A DNA stretch of 64,000 nucleotides from JABDQA01 sp963759125 (GTDB lineage: Bacteria; Desulfobacterota; Desulfobulbia; Desulfobulbales; Desulfocapsaceae): the NCBI GenBank assembly GCA_963759125.1, contig CAVWXN010000005.1, forward strand, positions 310,001-374,000, given 5' to 3'. The notes under the pieces are model-generated. The model ran no database searches and was not told the origin of the DNA. It was given only the letters and a program-made list of their open reading frames with translations. Below are positions 16,976 through 26,027 of the stretch, piece after piece. Each line of letters begins with the position of its first letter. Position 1 is the stretch's first letter. Position numbers and translations under genes: made by a program.

Positions 16976-18082
16976 GCTTACCCCGGCGGCTCGCTCTATC
17001 GCCGGACGCTGCTGTTCAATGCTCTCCAGGAGCTTGAACTGGACCCAGGCTCTATGCAGATTTTCCCCTTCCCGGGCAACCTTAAAATAGCTGTCATCGT
17101 TTAGATGATCGGTGAAAAATCTCAGGCCAAGCTCAAAAGTAAGCAGCCGCACTCCATGATAGATCAGATATCTTTCGGCCTGATTCAGTGCAAAGCCTTC
17201 TAGATAGCCGTTCAGCAATCGATCACAAATCTGACTGTCAAAGAGAATATCCGAGGAACCTTTTTCACCGGTAGGATTACAGAATGAGCGTAAACAGTCT
17301 CCCAGGTCAACGGCAAGCAAACCATTGGAAGTAGTATCCAGGTCAATGAGCGATACCGCCCTGTTGGTCGAAACATCGAAAAGAAAATTGTCACATTTCG
17401 GATCACCGTGGATGACCCGCGGAAAAACCCCTTCTTCTCTGGCCCGCTCATCGAGAGAACGGCTTTCCAGCCGATCCTCGATCATCCGCTGACAATAGTG
17501 GAACTCAGACGTCAGTGCTCGTCTGTGGCTGGCAATAGAGTGCAGGTATGATCTTTTGTAGGCGCCCAGATCATGAAATCCGGGCAGCGGTTCGCACAAC
17601 AGCGAAGCGTCAAAATCTTCGAGAAGGGCATGAAAACAGCCGAGTAACCTGCCCGCTTCAGAAGATTGCTCGATCCTCACTACCGCGGGATAGGAAACCG
17701 CATTGTCAATATAGGTGAGGCAACGCCAGATCTCTCCGCTCTGGTCTTCAAACCAGCTCACTCCTTCTGCTGTCTCGAGGGCTTCAGGAAACCTGCAGGA
17801 CTCGCCTCGAATTGCAGTGGATCTGAGGCGGGTTCTCAGATACGCGGTAACCATGGCAACGTTATCAGCAACGCAGCGCGGATCAGGAAACACTGCCGCA
17901 TTGAGGCGCTGAACCACCAGGGGAGGACGCTCTCTGAAGCTAACCAGGTAAGTATCGTTGATATTGCCCACGCCAAGTGGTTCGGAGGAGACAACCTTAT
18001 CCGGAGCAGCCAGGAATGAACTGGTAATCTCAGAAAGTCGGGACTGGTTCAGAGGCTTGTGGCCAGCGGCTCCGTCATCCAT
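16967..18082 (-). CDS. Phosphotransferase (APH/choline kinase fold), N-acetylhexosamine 1-kinase-like
   Basis: Soluble kinase of 371 aa in the aminoglycoside phosphotransferase superfamily. The catalytic loop HGDPKCDNFLFD begins at residue 225 and the metal motif DLDT is at 247-250; VGNINDTYLV (38-47) is the nucleotide-binding loop. The layout, with RLNAAVFPDP near 59-68 and RFFTDHLNDDSYFK near the C-terminus, resembles NahK-type N-acetylhexosamine 1-kinases, which phosphorylate the anomeric position of GlcNAc or GalNAc. No sugar genes are adjacent, so the substrate is uncertain. Its stop codon lies inside foldback element B. Confidence 0.75.
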   Translation of the reverse strand: MDDGAAGHKPLNQSRLSEITSSFLAAPDKVVSSEPLGVGNINDTYLVSFRERPPLVVQRLNAAVFPDPRCVADNVAMVTAYLRTRLRSTAIRGESCRFPEALETAEGVSWFEDQSGEIWRCLTYIDNAVSYPAVVRIEQSSEAGRLLGCFHALLEDFDASLLCEPLPGFHDLGAYKRSYLHSIASHRRALTSEFHYCQRMIEDRLESRSLDERAREEGVFPRVIHGDPKCDNFLFDVSTNRAVSLIDLDTTSNGLLAVDLGDCLRSFCNPTGEKGSSDILFDSQICDRLLNGYLEGFALNQAERYLIYHGVRLLTFELGLRFFTDHLNDDSYFKVAREGENLHRAWVQFKLLESIEQQRPAIERAAGVSYT

Positions 18083-18180
18083 GAGAGGTCCCTAGGCAAT
18101 CGGAAAACAGGGAATTGGTTAAGGGCCGGCCTGGCGCACCGGCCCTCGACATCTGCCAAACATTCCACGCCCAGGGCCGG

Positions 18181-19014
18181 TTAGGCGGCGTCCGCTTCCC
18201 CATTCTGAACCACTTGGTGCATGTGTACATCCTGCTGCGGAAAGGGAATGGAGATACCGGCCTCATCGAAGGCCAGCTTGATTTTTTCGGTCAGGGAGAA
18301 CTTCACACCCCAATAATCATCCGTCTTTACCCAGGGTCGGACCACAAAGTTAACCGAGGAATCGGCCAGTTCGGCCACGGCAACGGTCGGCTCCGGATCG
18401 GTCAAAACGTTGGGCTCCGCCTTGACCAGGTCGATAAGCAGCCGTTCAGCAGCCTTGATATCATCGTCATAGCCAATGCCGAACACCATATCGATACGCC
18501 TGGTGTCATTGGCAGTGATGTTGGTAATCGTCCCGCTGGCCACTATTCCATTGGGAATAATCTTTTTCTGATTGTCTGCGGTATTCATCACCGTATTGAA
18601 AATCGTGATCTCTTCCACCGAGCCGGTTTCGCCGGCCACATTAATCACATCTCCCACCTTAAAAGGCCTGAACAGAATCAGCATGACCCCAGCCGAGAAA
18701 TTGGCCAGCGAATCCTTCAGGGCCAGACCAATGGCCAGACCGGCGGCACCCACGACAGTCAGAAAGGAAGTGGTATTGATACCGAGCTGCCCGGCAGCGG
18801 CAATGACGACCGCGGTCAACAGGGCGTAGTAAATTATATTTTTCAGGAATTTAGTTAAGGTAATGTCAACTTCATTACGGTCCATCATCTTGACGAAGAT
18901 TGCCGCAATCTTTTTGGCCAGCCAGTTCCCGATTACCAGTATGGCCAGTGCGGCCACAACTTTCACGGCCCACCCCACGATAAGACCATTGGCCAGCAGG
19001 TTTTCCATATTCAT
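18181..19014 (-). CDS. mscS: Small-conductance mechanosensitive channel, MscS family
   Basis: Inner-membrane channel of 277 aa that opens under membrane tension to release solutes during hypo-osmotic shock. Three hydrophobic helices occupy about residues 10-32, 58-78 and 84-112. The pore helix AGLAIGLALKDSLANFSAGV is strongly conserved, followed by the beta domain FRPFKVGDVINVAGETGSVEEI and the C-terminal domain with IPFPQQDVHMH. Length is near E. coli MscS (286 aa). It stands between the phosphotransferase and NYN genes, all on the minus strand, with a GC-rich hairpin (about 18122-18146) downstream that may end its transcript. Confidence 0.95.
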   Translation of the reverse strand: MNMENLLANGLIVGWAVKVVAALAILVIGNWLAKKIAAIFVKMMDRNEVDITLTKFLKNIIYYALLTAVVIAAAGQLGINTTSFLTVVGAAGLAIGLALKDSLANFSAGVMLILFRPFKVGDVINVAGETGSVEEITIFNTVMNTADNQKKIIPNGIVASGTITNITANDTRRIDMVFGIGYDDDIKAAERLLIDLVKAEPNVLTDPEPTVAVAELADSSVNFVVRPWVKTDDYWGVKFSLTEKIKLAFDEAGISIPFPQQDVHMHQVVQNGEADAA

Positions 19015-19055
19015 TTCCCTTCCTCCATTTCTCTAATTGTCGGATCAGATTTTGC

Positions 19056-19817
19056 TCACGTGTCGAGCAAAGTGATGTCTACCGCTTCAGTCCGGTTGTT
19101 GTTTTCCGGATTCTGGACGATGTCAAACTCAAATATATTACCTGAATCGAGAAATACCACATCGTTGGCAACATTGGATTTGGAGCAGTGGAAAAAAACC
19201 GTTTCGTTGCGCAGTCCGTCTTCTGTGAGGACATAATAGCGCATGAATCCGAACCCTCTGTCCTGATTGTAATTGGCGGGAGTACCTCTCTGCCGCCGGG
19301 AACCTTCCGACGATACCGGCAGCAGTCCGGGAATGAGAAATCCGGAGATATAGCTGTCGGCTGCCTCCTTCAGATCCTGACTGACATTGTTAAAGCCGAT
19401 CACTTCAACCCTGCAGCCCATATTCTGCAGGGCGATTACCAGCCGGATAAAATCGCCGTCGCCGGTAAGCAGGATAAGGCGATCAAGGTTTCTGGCCTGC
19501 TGCAGTGCATCTATGGCCAAATCCATATCGGCATTGGCCTTGGTGGTTACAACTCCTTCGTCATCTACAAAGCGTTTGACATATTTCTTGATGATCTTGA
19601 AGCCGCATTGCCTGACGATATCGTGATAGTGGTAGAGTTTAAGCCGGTATTCGTCGTCTTCTCTGGTCCTGGTCCGATCCTCGGCCAGATACGAGTTGGC
19701 CCTGAGCAAGGTTGAATTACCAACGTTTGCCAATTCCACCAGGATATCATAGCGCATCCCATAGCCACCGCACAGCCTGACATTTTCGGCATCGACATAA
19801 ATCCCGGTTTTCAGCAT
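19056..19817 (-). CDS. NYN-domain (LabA/DUF88-like) protein with C-terminal cold-shock-like domain
   Basis: Protein of 253 aa with an N-terminal NYN/PIN-type nuclease-like domain (1-165) and a C-terminal OB-fold segment (184-253). Acidic residues typical of NYN are present: Asp9 in YVDAENV, Asp97 and Asp99 in KANADMDLAID, and Asp120/Asp122 in LLTGDGDF. The C-terminal part has RGFGFM (187-192), ETVFFHCS (205-212) and FEFDIVQNP, the RNP-like pattern of cold-shock proteins. It begins two bases after the guaA stop with GGAG five bases before the ATG, so it is co-expressed with guaA. RNA cleavage or binding is the likely activity, by analogy; target unknown. Confidence 0.82.
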   Translation of the reverse strand: MLKTGIYVDAENVRLCGGYGMRYDILVELANVGNSTLLRANSYLAEDRTRTREDDEYRLKLYHYHDIVRQCGFKIIKKYVKRFVDDEGVVTTKANADMDLAIDALQQARNLDRLILLTGDGDFIRLVIALQNMGCRVEVIGFNNVSQDLKEAADSYISGFLIPGLLPVSSEGSRRQRGTPANYNQDRGFGFMRYYVLTEDGLRNETVFFHCSKSNVANDVVFLDSGNIFEFDIVQNPENNNRTEAVDITLLDT

Positions 19818-19819
19818 TG

Positions 19820-21367
19820 CTACTCCCACTCGATGGTGGCCGGAGGCTTGGAAGAAATGTCGTAGACAACCCGGTTAACGCCGCGCACCTCATTGATGAT
19901 TCGGGTCGAAATTGTGCCCAGTATCTCGTATGGAACTTTCGACCAGTCGGCAGTCATCGCATCTCTCGAGTCGACGCAGCGAATGGCGATCACATGCTCA
20001 TAGGTTCGCCCATCCCCCATGACGCCCACGGTCTGAATCGGCAGCAGCACCGCGAAAGATTGCCACACTTTGCGATACCAGCCGTTCTTTTTCATTTCGT
20101 CGAGAACGATGACATCGGCCTTGCGCAGTATGTCGAGGCGTTCCCGATCGACTCCCCCCATAATCCTTATACCCAGCCCGGGACCAGGAAACGGCTGCCG
20201 GTGGATGGCCTCAGCCGGCAGACCCAGCTCAAGACCGAGTTCCCTGACTTCATCCTTAAACAGCTCGCGCAGCGGTTCGATGAGATCGAGCTTCATAACT
20301 TCGGGCAGCCCGCCCACATTATGATGGGACTTGATGGGCGCTTCCCCGCGAAAAGAAACCGACTCAATCACATCCGGGTAGAGGGTTCCCTGGGCCAGAT
20401 AACTGACATTACCGATCTTGGCCGCTTCCTCTTCGAAAATTTTAATGAATCCCAGACCGATCCTTTTTCTCTTTATCTCCGGATCGACGACTCCGTCCAA
20501 CTCTGAGAGAAAAAAATCGGTGGCGTCAACATCGATAACATTGAGTTTGCTTTTTTCTCTGAAAAACCTGAGAATTGCCTCCGACTCGCCGGTTCTCATC
20601 AAACCGTTGTTGACATAAATGCAGGTGAGTTGATCGCCGACGGCCCGGTGCACGATCGCCGCGGTTACCGAAGAATCGACCCCCCCGGACAGTGCGCAGA
20701 TTATCTGTTTATCTCCGACCTGGTCACGAATAAGGGAGACCTGCGTTTCGATGAATGAGTGCATGGTCCAGTCAGGCTTGCAGCCACAGAAACCGAAGAT
20801 GAAATTGCGCAGCACATCGACCCCAATCAGCGTGTGGGCAACTTCGGGATGGAACTGTACCGCCACCATCGGTTTCTGCTGGTGACGAAGAGCTGCAAAC
20901 GGGCTGTGACCACTCACGGCGCTGGCTTCGAAACCATCGGGTACCACCTCCACCCGGTCGCCATGGCTCATCCACACCTGATGATGGACCTCACCGGTTT
21001 CAAGACCGGCAAAGAGCCCGTCGGTGCTGAGTATCTGCAGTTCGGCTTTGCCGAATTCACGATTTTGCGCTTTTTCAACCTGCCCGCCGCTCTGCAGAAT
21101 CATCAGCTGAGCGCCATAGCAGATGCCCAGAAGGGGAATTGAAAGATCCAAAATAGCCGGATCTGAGTGGGGGGCTCCACTATCGTATACCGAACAGGGA
21201 CCACCAGACATTACGATTCCAGCCGGCTTCATTTCCTTGATTTTGTCGAGCGGGATCGAATAGGGATGAATCTCGCAGTAGACCTTTTGTTCCCTGATCC
21301 TCCGGGCAATGAGCTGGGTGGTCTGGGAACCGAAATCCAAAATGAGGATCATCTCGCCGATTTTCAT
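19820..21367 (-). CDS. guaA: GMP synthase (glutamine-hydrolysing)
   Basis: Converts XMP to GMP using glutamine and ATP. The 515-residue protein has the class I glutamine amidotransferase domain with Cys83 in LLGICYGAQL and the His173/Glu175 pair in VQFHPEV, then the ATP pyrophosphatase loop LSGGVDSSV (about 226-234) and a C-terminal dimerisation domain ending in KPPATIEWE. Length and motifs match the family fully. It lies about 50 bases downstream of guaB on the same strand, forming the usual guaBA order, and its last bases abut the NYN gene. Confidence 0.98.
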   Translation of the reverse strand: MKIGEMILILDFGSQTTQLIARRIREQKVYCEIHPYSIPLDKIKEMKPAGIVMSGGPCSVYDSGAPHSDPAILDLSIPLLGICYGAQLMILQSGGQVEKAQNREFGKAELQILSTDGLFAGLETGEVHHQVWMSHGDRVEVVPDGFEASAVSGHSPFAALRHQQKPMVAVQFHPEVAHTLIGVDVLRNFIFGFCGCKPDWTMHSFIETQVSLIRDQVGDKQIICALSGGVDSSVTAAIVHRAVGDQLTCIYVNNGLMRTGESEAILRFFREKSKLNVIDVDATDFFLSELDGVVDPEIKRKRIGLGFIKIFEEEAAKIGNVSYLAQGTLYPDVIESVSFRGEAPIKSHHNVGGLPEVMKLDLIEPLRELFKDEVRELGLELGLPAEAIHRQPFPGPGLGIRIMGGVDRERLDILRKADVIVLDEMKKNGWYRKVWQSFAVLLPIQTVGVMGDGRTYEHVIAIRCVDSRDAMTADWSKVPYEILGTISTRIINEVRGVNRVVYDISSKPPATIEWE

Positions 21368-21419
21368 AATCTCTCTGTTCTCAAGTTAGCGTTTTGAGTT
21401 ATTCACCCGGTAGCTTTGC

Positions 21420-22883
21420 TCAGGCCATCCGATAGTTGGGCGCCTCTTTGGTGATGATTACGTCATGTACGTGGGACTCCCGAAGCCCTGCCGCTGAAAT
21501 GCGGACAAACTGAGCCCTGTGCTGCAGTTCTTCGATGGTGGCCGCACCAACATAGCCCATACCGGAACGAAGTCCGCCAAGAAGCTGATAAATCACATTT
21601 GCCAGCGGGCCTCGATAAGGCACTTTGCCCTCGATTCCCTCGGGCACCAGTTTCGAGGTGGCGCTGGTCTCGGCCTGGAAGTAGCGGTCCGATGAGCCCT
21701 GCGACATGGCTCCGAGTGAACCCATGCCGCGGTATCCTTTGTAGGTCCGCCCCTGGTAGAGAAAGGTCTCGCCCGGGGTTTCATCAGTCCCGGCAAAGAG
21801 ACTGCCTATCATAATCGTCGAGGCGCCGACACCTATTGCTTTGGCCAGGTCGCCGGAATGCTTGATCCCACCGTCGGCGATCACCGGTATATCATACTTG
21901 CTGCTCACCCTGACGCAATCGCGCAGAGCGGTGATCTGAGGTACGCCGACCCCGGCAACAATTCTGGTGGTACATATCGATCCCGGACCCACTCCCACCT
22001 TGATCGCATTCACTCCGGCTTTAATCAGATCCTCGGCAGCTTCTGCCGTGGCAATGTTGCCCGCCACGATTTGCAGATCGGGGAACGCTCCCCGCACCAT
22101 TTCTATGGATCTGATCACGCCGGCGGAGTGGCCATGGGCGGAATCGAGAACCACCACATCGACACCCGCACTGACCAGTCTTGCCGTATGCTCTTCGACC
22201 TCCTCGCTCACACCGATGGCGGCGCCGACCAGCAGCCGACCAAACTCGTCCTTGGCGGCGTGGGGATATTTCTTGATCTTTTCCAGGTCCTTGATGGTGA
22301 TCAGCCCCTGGAGAGCACCGTCATCATCGACCACCAGCAGCTTTTCGATACGGTGCTCGTGAAGCAGTGCCTTGGAATGTTCCAGATCGATGCCGACCTT
22401 GGCGGTGACCAGATTCTTGCTGGTCATCACATCCGCCACCCGCAGGTCGTTGTCGGAGACAAAGCGCAGATCACGATTGGTAACGATGCCGACCAGTTTC
22501 CCCTGATCAAGAACCGGCAGCCCTGAGATCTTGTAATGGGCCATGATTTCCTGTACTTCAGCCACCGATTGATCCTGCCTGACGACGATGGGATCGATGA
22601 TCATCCCCGATTCCGATTTCTTCACCCGTTCGACCTCGAGCACCTGTTGATCAAGGCCCATATTCTTGTGAACGATACCGATTCCGCCTTCCCTGGCCAT
22701 GGTTATCGCCGCAGCCGACTCGGTTACCGTATCCATGGCAGCACTGATCAACGGGGTATTCAAGCTGATCTTGTCGGTCAGCCGGGTTTGAAGGGAAACC
22801 TCATTGGGCAGCACCTTTGAGGCCGACGGTTTAAGCAGCAGATCATCAAAAGTTAGTGCCATTTCAATCTTATCTGGTAACAT
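21420..22883 (-). CDS. guaB: IMP dehydrogenase
   Basis: Oxidises IMP to XMP with NAD, the rate-limiting step to guanine nucleotides. The 487-residue protein is a TIM barrel interrupted by two CBS domains (about residues 95-205, with DPIVVRQDQSVAEVQEIM and GLPVLDQGKLVGIVTNRDLR). The active-site loop GPGSICTTRIVAGVGVPQ places the catalytic cysteine at 304; the flap sequence GYRGMGSLGAM follows. All family elements are present. It is first in the guaB-guaA-NYN cluster. The 190 bases upstream, before the divergent YrdC gene, hold no recognised riboswitch. Confidence 0.98.
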   Translation of the reverse strand: MLPDKIEMALTFDDLLLKPSASKVLPNEVSLQTRLTDKISLNTPLISAAMDTVTESAAAITMAREGGIGIVHKNMGLDQQVLEVERVKKSESGMIIDPIVVRQDQSVAEVQEIMAHYKISGLPVLDQGKLVGIVTNRDLRFVSDNDLRVADVMTSKNLVTAKVGIDLEHSKALLHEHRIEKLLVVDDDGALQGLITIKDLEKIKKYPHAAKDEFGRLLVGAAIGVSEEVEEHTARLVSAGVDVVVLDSAHGHSAGVIRSIEMVRGAFPDLQIVAGNIATAEAAEDLIKAGVNAIKVGVGPGSICTTRIVAGVGVPQITALRDCVRVSSKYDIPVIADGGIKHSGDLAKAIGVGASTIMIGSLFAGTDETPGETFLYQGRTYKGYRGMGSLGAMSQGSSDRYFQAETSATSKLVPEGIEGKVPYRGPLANVIYQLLGGLRSGMGYVGAATIEELQHRAQFVRISAAGLRESHVHDVIITKEAPNYRMA

Positions 22884-23072
22884 AGGTAACTCCTTTTACC
22901 GGGAACATGTTGCAAACCACTGAATAAATTAGAAATTATCGGATATTTTTCCGAGAAACAGGGTCTTAGTTTAAATATCTACCGCAAAATATTCCAGCAT
23001 TTTAGATTCTCTGAGTCTGCCCGCACTACAACAGCTGATCAGCAACAGGCGACCCGAATCTGACAAGCCCTC

Positions 23073-23684
23073 ATGATCCTAGAAATTAATCCGTATAATC
23101 CTCAGGTCCGACTGATCCGCAGGGTGGTCGAGCGAATTAAGCAGGGTGCCGTTATCTGTTATCCGACTGACACCGGATACGGTATAGGCTGTGATATTTT
23201 CAATCCGAAGGCTATCAAAAGGATGACCAGATTGAAAAAACGGCCGCCCAACAAACCGTTTTCATTCATGTGTTACGATTTGAAGAACATCAGTCAATAT
23301 GCCCATGTATCGAACACGGCCTATCGTTTGTTGAAAAAAAATCTGCCCGGCCCCTATACCTTCGTTCTGCCCGGTACCAAGCTCGTTCCCAAAGTAATGA
23401 CTACCAAACAGAAAACGGTCGGTATCAGAGTCCCGGAACATGTCATCTGCCAGTCGCTGCTGGAAGAGCTGAACTCACCGATCATCAACACCAGTATCCC
23501 TGTTGATGACTATACGGCGCCGCCCACCCAGGCATTCGAGATCGAAATGCTTCTCAACAATCACGTCGATCTAATCATCGACGGAGGGCCGGTGTATCCG
23601 GATCCCTCGTCGCTCATCGATCTGACTGGAGACCGCCCGGAAATACTCAGGGAAGGAAAAGGCGATGTCAGCCCTTTCCGTTAA
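23073..23684 (+). CDS. YrdC/Sua5/YciO-family protein (threonylcarbamoyladenylate synthase-like)
   Basis: Protein of 203 aa in the YrdC superfamily. The fold's signature CYPTDTGYGIGCD (about residues 29-41) and the KKRPPNKPFSFMC segment, which binds ATP and substrates, are present, as are LPGPYTFVLPGT and VGIRVPEH. Family members make threonylcarbamoyl-AMP for tRNA t6A, but the YciO branch, to which the N-terminus here is closer, may have another role. The 3' end overlaps the convergent ihfB by 17 bases. It stands alone on the plus strand and divergent from guaB. Confidence 0.88.
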   Translation: MILEINPYNPQVRLIRRVVERIKQGAVICYPTDTGYGIGCDIFNPKAIKRMTRLKKRPPNKPFSFMCYDLKNISQYAHVSNTAYRLLKKNLPGPYTFVLPGTKLVPKVMTTKQKTVGIRVPEHVICQSLLEELNSPIINTSIPVDDYTAPPTQAFEIEMLLNNHVDLIIDGGPVYPDPSSLIDLTGDRPEILREGKGDVSPFR

Positions 23685-23958
23685 TGAGTGCCTCTTTCAG
23701 TGATTTACTCATGGTGAAGTGGATCGTTTTCCGCTCACCGATATCCATCATCACACCAGTTCGGGGATTTTTCGTCTGACGGGCCTTTCGGTTCCTCGTC
23801 GAAAAACTGCCAAACCCTCTCAGCTCGACCCTTCTGCCCTCGGCAAGTGCTTCAGCCATCGACTCAAGAATTATATCTACTGCGACATTGACATCCTGCT
23901 TATGGAGGGCAAGATTGTCGCTGATTTTATCAACCAGTTCTTTCTTTAACATGGACAT
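23668..23958 (-). CDS. ihfB: HU/IHF-family DNA-binding protein, IHF beta-like
   Basis: Nucleoid protein of 96 aa of the HU/IHF family that bends DNA as a dimer. The DNA-binding arm GFGSFSTRNRKARQTKNPRTG (shortened here to its core) and the helix MLKKELVDKISDNL are classical. Position directly downstream of rpsA, as in E. coli, supports the beta subunit assignment, though HU cannot be excluded from sequence alone. A terminator lies between rpsA and this gene, so it may have its own promoter. AGGAAG precedes two alternative ATGs (23958 and 23952). Confidence 0.88.
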   Translation of the reverse strand: MSMLKKELVDKISDNLALHKQDVNVAVDIILESMAEALAEGRRVELRGFGSFSTRNRKARQTKNPRTGVMMDIGERKTIHFTMSKSLKEALINGKG

Positions 23959-23987
23959 TGACTTCCTAAACTTTTGAAATAAGATAC

Positions 23988-24026
23988 AAAAAAAGGTTGC
24001 TCCGCAGTAAGGCGAAACAACCTTTT
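23988..24026 (-). terminator. Rho-independent terminator after rpsA
   Basis: On the minus strand arms AAAAGGTTG and CAACCTTTT enclose a partly paired loop and are followed by further T residues. It lies about 20 bases after the rpsA stop and before ihfB. Confidence 0.8.
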
Positions 24027-24046
24027 GTCACCATTGGGCGGCTGCC

Positions 24047-25777
24047 CTACTCTTCGGTCTTAGGCCCCCCCTCGGCGGCGGCCTTGAGCAGATCACCAAA
24101 GGTTGCTGGCGCAGCCTCGGCGATTTCTGCTTCCGCTTTCTTGATCTTCTCTACTGCCTCGGCTTCACCTTCGTCTTCAAGTGTTTTCACCGACAGACCG
24201 ATTTTCCTGTCCTTGGCTGACACATTTATGACGATAGCCTTGAGGGTATCACCGACGTTGTAATGCTCTTCCGGATTCTTGACCTTATCCTTGGGAATTT
24301 CTGAAACGTGAACCAGACCTTCGATGCCTTCCTCGAGTTTCACAAAGACGCCGAAATCGGTAACATTGGTGATTTGACCCTCGACCACGGTGCCAGATGG
24401 ATAATTGTTGTAGGCAGTCTGCCACGGATCCGGGGTAAGCTGTTTGACGCCCAGGGAGAAACGTTCGTTCTCTTTGTCGATCTTCAAAACGACAGCCTGA
24501 ATCGTGTCGCCTTTGGCATATTTCTCGGCCGGATGCTTGATGCGTTCGGTCCAGGACAGATCAGAGACATGGATCAGCCCGTCAATACCTTCTTCTATAC
24601 CTATGAATACACCGAAATCAGTGATGTTTTTGATCTTGCCTTCGATGATCGCCCCAACCGGATAGCTCTCGATGACCATATCCCAGGGATTTGGCTGAAG
24701 CTGCTTCATTCCCAGAGAAATGCGCTTGGTCTCCGGCTCGATGTTGAGCACCATAATCTCGATGGTGTCTCCAACCGCGACGATCTTGGACGGATGCCTC
24801 GGTTTTTTTGACCAGGTCATTTCGGAGACATGAATAAGTCCTTCGACCCCTTCCTCGAGCTCGACAAACACACCATAATCGGTAATTGAGACAACTTTGC
24901 CCACCGCTTTCTCACCCAGCGGATAGCGATCGCTGACGGTGGCCCAGGGATCGTCGCGCAGCTGCTTGATACCCAGGCTGACCCGATCGTTGTCACGGTC
25001 GTACTTGAGTACCTTGACTTCCACCTCCTGGCCCACCTTGTAAAGCTTGGCCGGATGGGAAACCCTTCCCCAACTGAGGTCGGTGATGTGACAGAGACCA
25101 TCCATACCGCCCATATCGATGAACAGGCCGTAGTCGGTGATGTTGGTAATGGAACCGCTGATAATCTGGCCTTCCTCCAGACGGGAGCGCATCTCTTCAC
25201 GCAACGCGTTGCGTTCTTCCTCGAGAATTGCCCGGCGGGAAATAACCACATTGTTGCGCTTGCGATTGAATTTGAGAATTTTGAAATCATATACTTGACC
25301 AATCAGACCGTCGAGATCCTTTACCGGCCGCAAATCGATCTGGGAATAAGGCAGGAAGGCAGGCACACCGATATCCACGGACATACCGCCTTTGACCCGG
25401 CTCTCAATATTACCCTGGATGGTACCGTCAGCTTCCTGAATTCTGGCAATGTCTTCCCAGACTTTGATGGCAATGGCCTTTTCACGAGACAGAAGCAGAC
25501 CGCCTTCGTCCTTACGCCGCTCGACGAACACCTCGATGGTAGCTCCCACCTTGATCTCTTCAGCATCGTCCAGACGAAACTCGGATTTGGGAATGTAGCT
25601 CTCGGCTTTGTCCCCGACGTCCACAAGATAACAGTCGTCATGTTCGCCGATAATTGTTCCCATAGCGACATTGCCGACTTCGACGACCCGGTTGTTTTCT
25701 TCCATCTCGAAAAGCTCGGCAAAGCTGAGCTCTTCATTGTTCTCTGTTTGGTTTGATTGGTTGGTTTCTTCAGTCAT
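24047..25777 (-). CDS. rpsA: 30S ribosomal protein S1
   Basis: Ribosomal protein S1, 576 aa, which binds mRNA and helps translation start. Six S1 RNA-binding repeats are visible; four are clear from the recurring pattern ITDYGVFVELEEGVEGLIHVSE with DLSW or EMTW (written as the consensus), at spacing of about 86 residues through the C-terminal two thirds, and two degenerate ones come first, as in other S1 proteins. The C-terminus is acidic with Ala-rich helices. The leader just upstream lacks a good Shine-Dalgarno sequence and holds a small hairpin, in line with known S1 self-regulation. IHF beta follows downstream. Confidence 0.97.
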   Translation of the reverse strand: MTEETNQSNQTENNEELSFAELFEMEENNRVVEVGNVAMGTIIGEHDDCYLVDVGDKAESYIPKSEFRLDDAEEIKVGATIEVFVERRKDEGGLLLSREKAIAIKVWEDIARIQEADGTIQGNIESRVKGGMSVDIGVPAFLPYSQIDLRPVKDLDGLIGQVYDFKILKFNRKRNNVVISRRAILEEERNALREEMRSRLEEGQIISGSITNITDYGLFIDMGGMDGLCHITDLSWGRVSHPAKLYKVGQEVEVKVLKYDRDNDRVSLGIKQLRDDPWATVSDRYPLGEKAVGKVVSITDYGVFVELEEGVEGLIHVSEMTWSKKPRHPSKIVAVGDTIEIMVLNIEPETKRISLGMKQLQPNPWDMVIESYPVGAIIEGKIKNITDFGVFIGIEEGIDGLIHVSDLSWTERIKHPAEKYAKGDTIQAVVLKIDKENERFSLGVKQLTPDPWQTAYNNYPSGTVVEGQITNVTDFGVFVKLEEGIEGLVHVSEIPKDKVKNPEEHYNVGDTLKAIVINVSAKDRKIGLSVKTLEDEGEAEAVEKIKKAEAEIAEAAPATFGDLLKAAAEGGPKTEE

Positions 25778-25788
25778 TGGTTTACTCG

Positions 25789-25846
25789 TTGCGCGGGTAT
25801 ATCCCGCAAGGTTTTTTTATTGATCTCTGTCTGTTCTGCAACAGAC
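25789..25846 (-). promoter_or_regulatory. rpsA leader hairpins without a clear Shine-Dalgarno site
   Basis: Two small stems precede the rpsA ATG: GCGGG/CCCGC around a TATAT-like loop (25789-25809) and GTCTGTT/AACAGAC with a four-base loop (25829-25846). The 12 bases before the ATG hold no purine-rich ribosome site. This resembles S1 mRNAs that are translated and autoregulated through leader structure, but that role is inferred. Confidence 0.4.
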
Positions 25847-26027
25847 GCCAAAAAACTGCTGGGCTGCACTCCAGGCTTCAGATGGCAAGCCCAACAGAAG
25901 AATTTCATCCTATACCATGAAAACGATGGAGGGACAAGGTTTTATTAAACTTTGACCAGCGACGACAACGGACTTGAACAGATTTCGTATAAACTGTATT
26001 TTCTGTTGAAATTACAGAAGGATAAGA

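Noticed and set aside
18122..18146. GC-rich hairpin after mscS as a rho-independent terminator
   Set aside because: The stem is good (AGGGCCGG/CCGGCCCT) but no T-tract follows on either strand, so it was not listed as a terminator.
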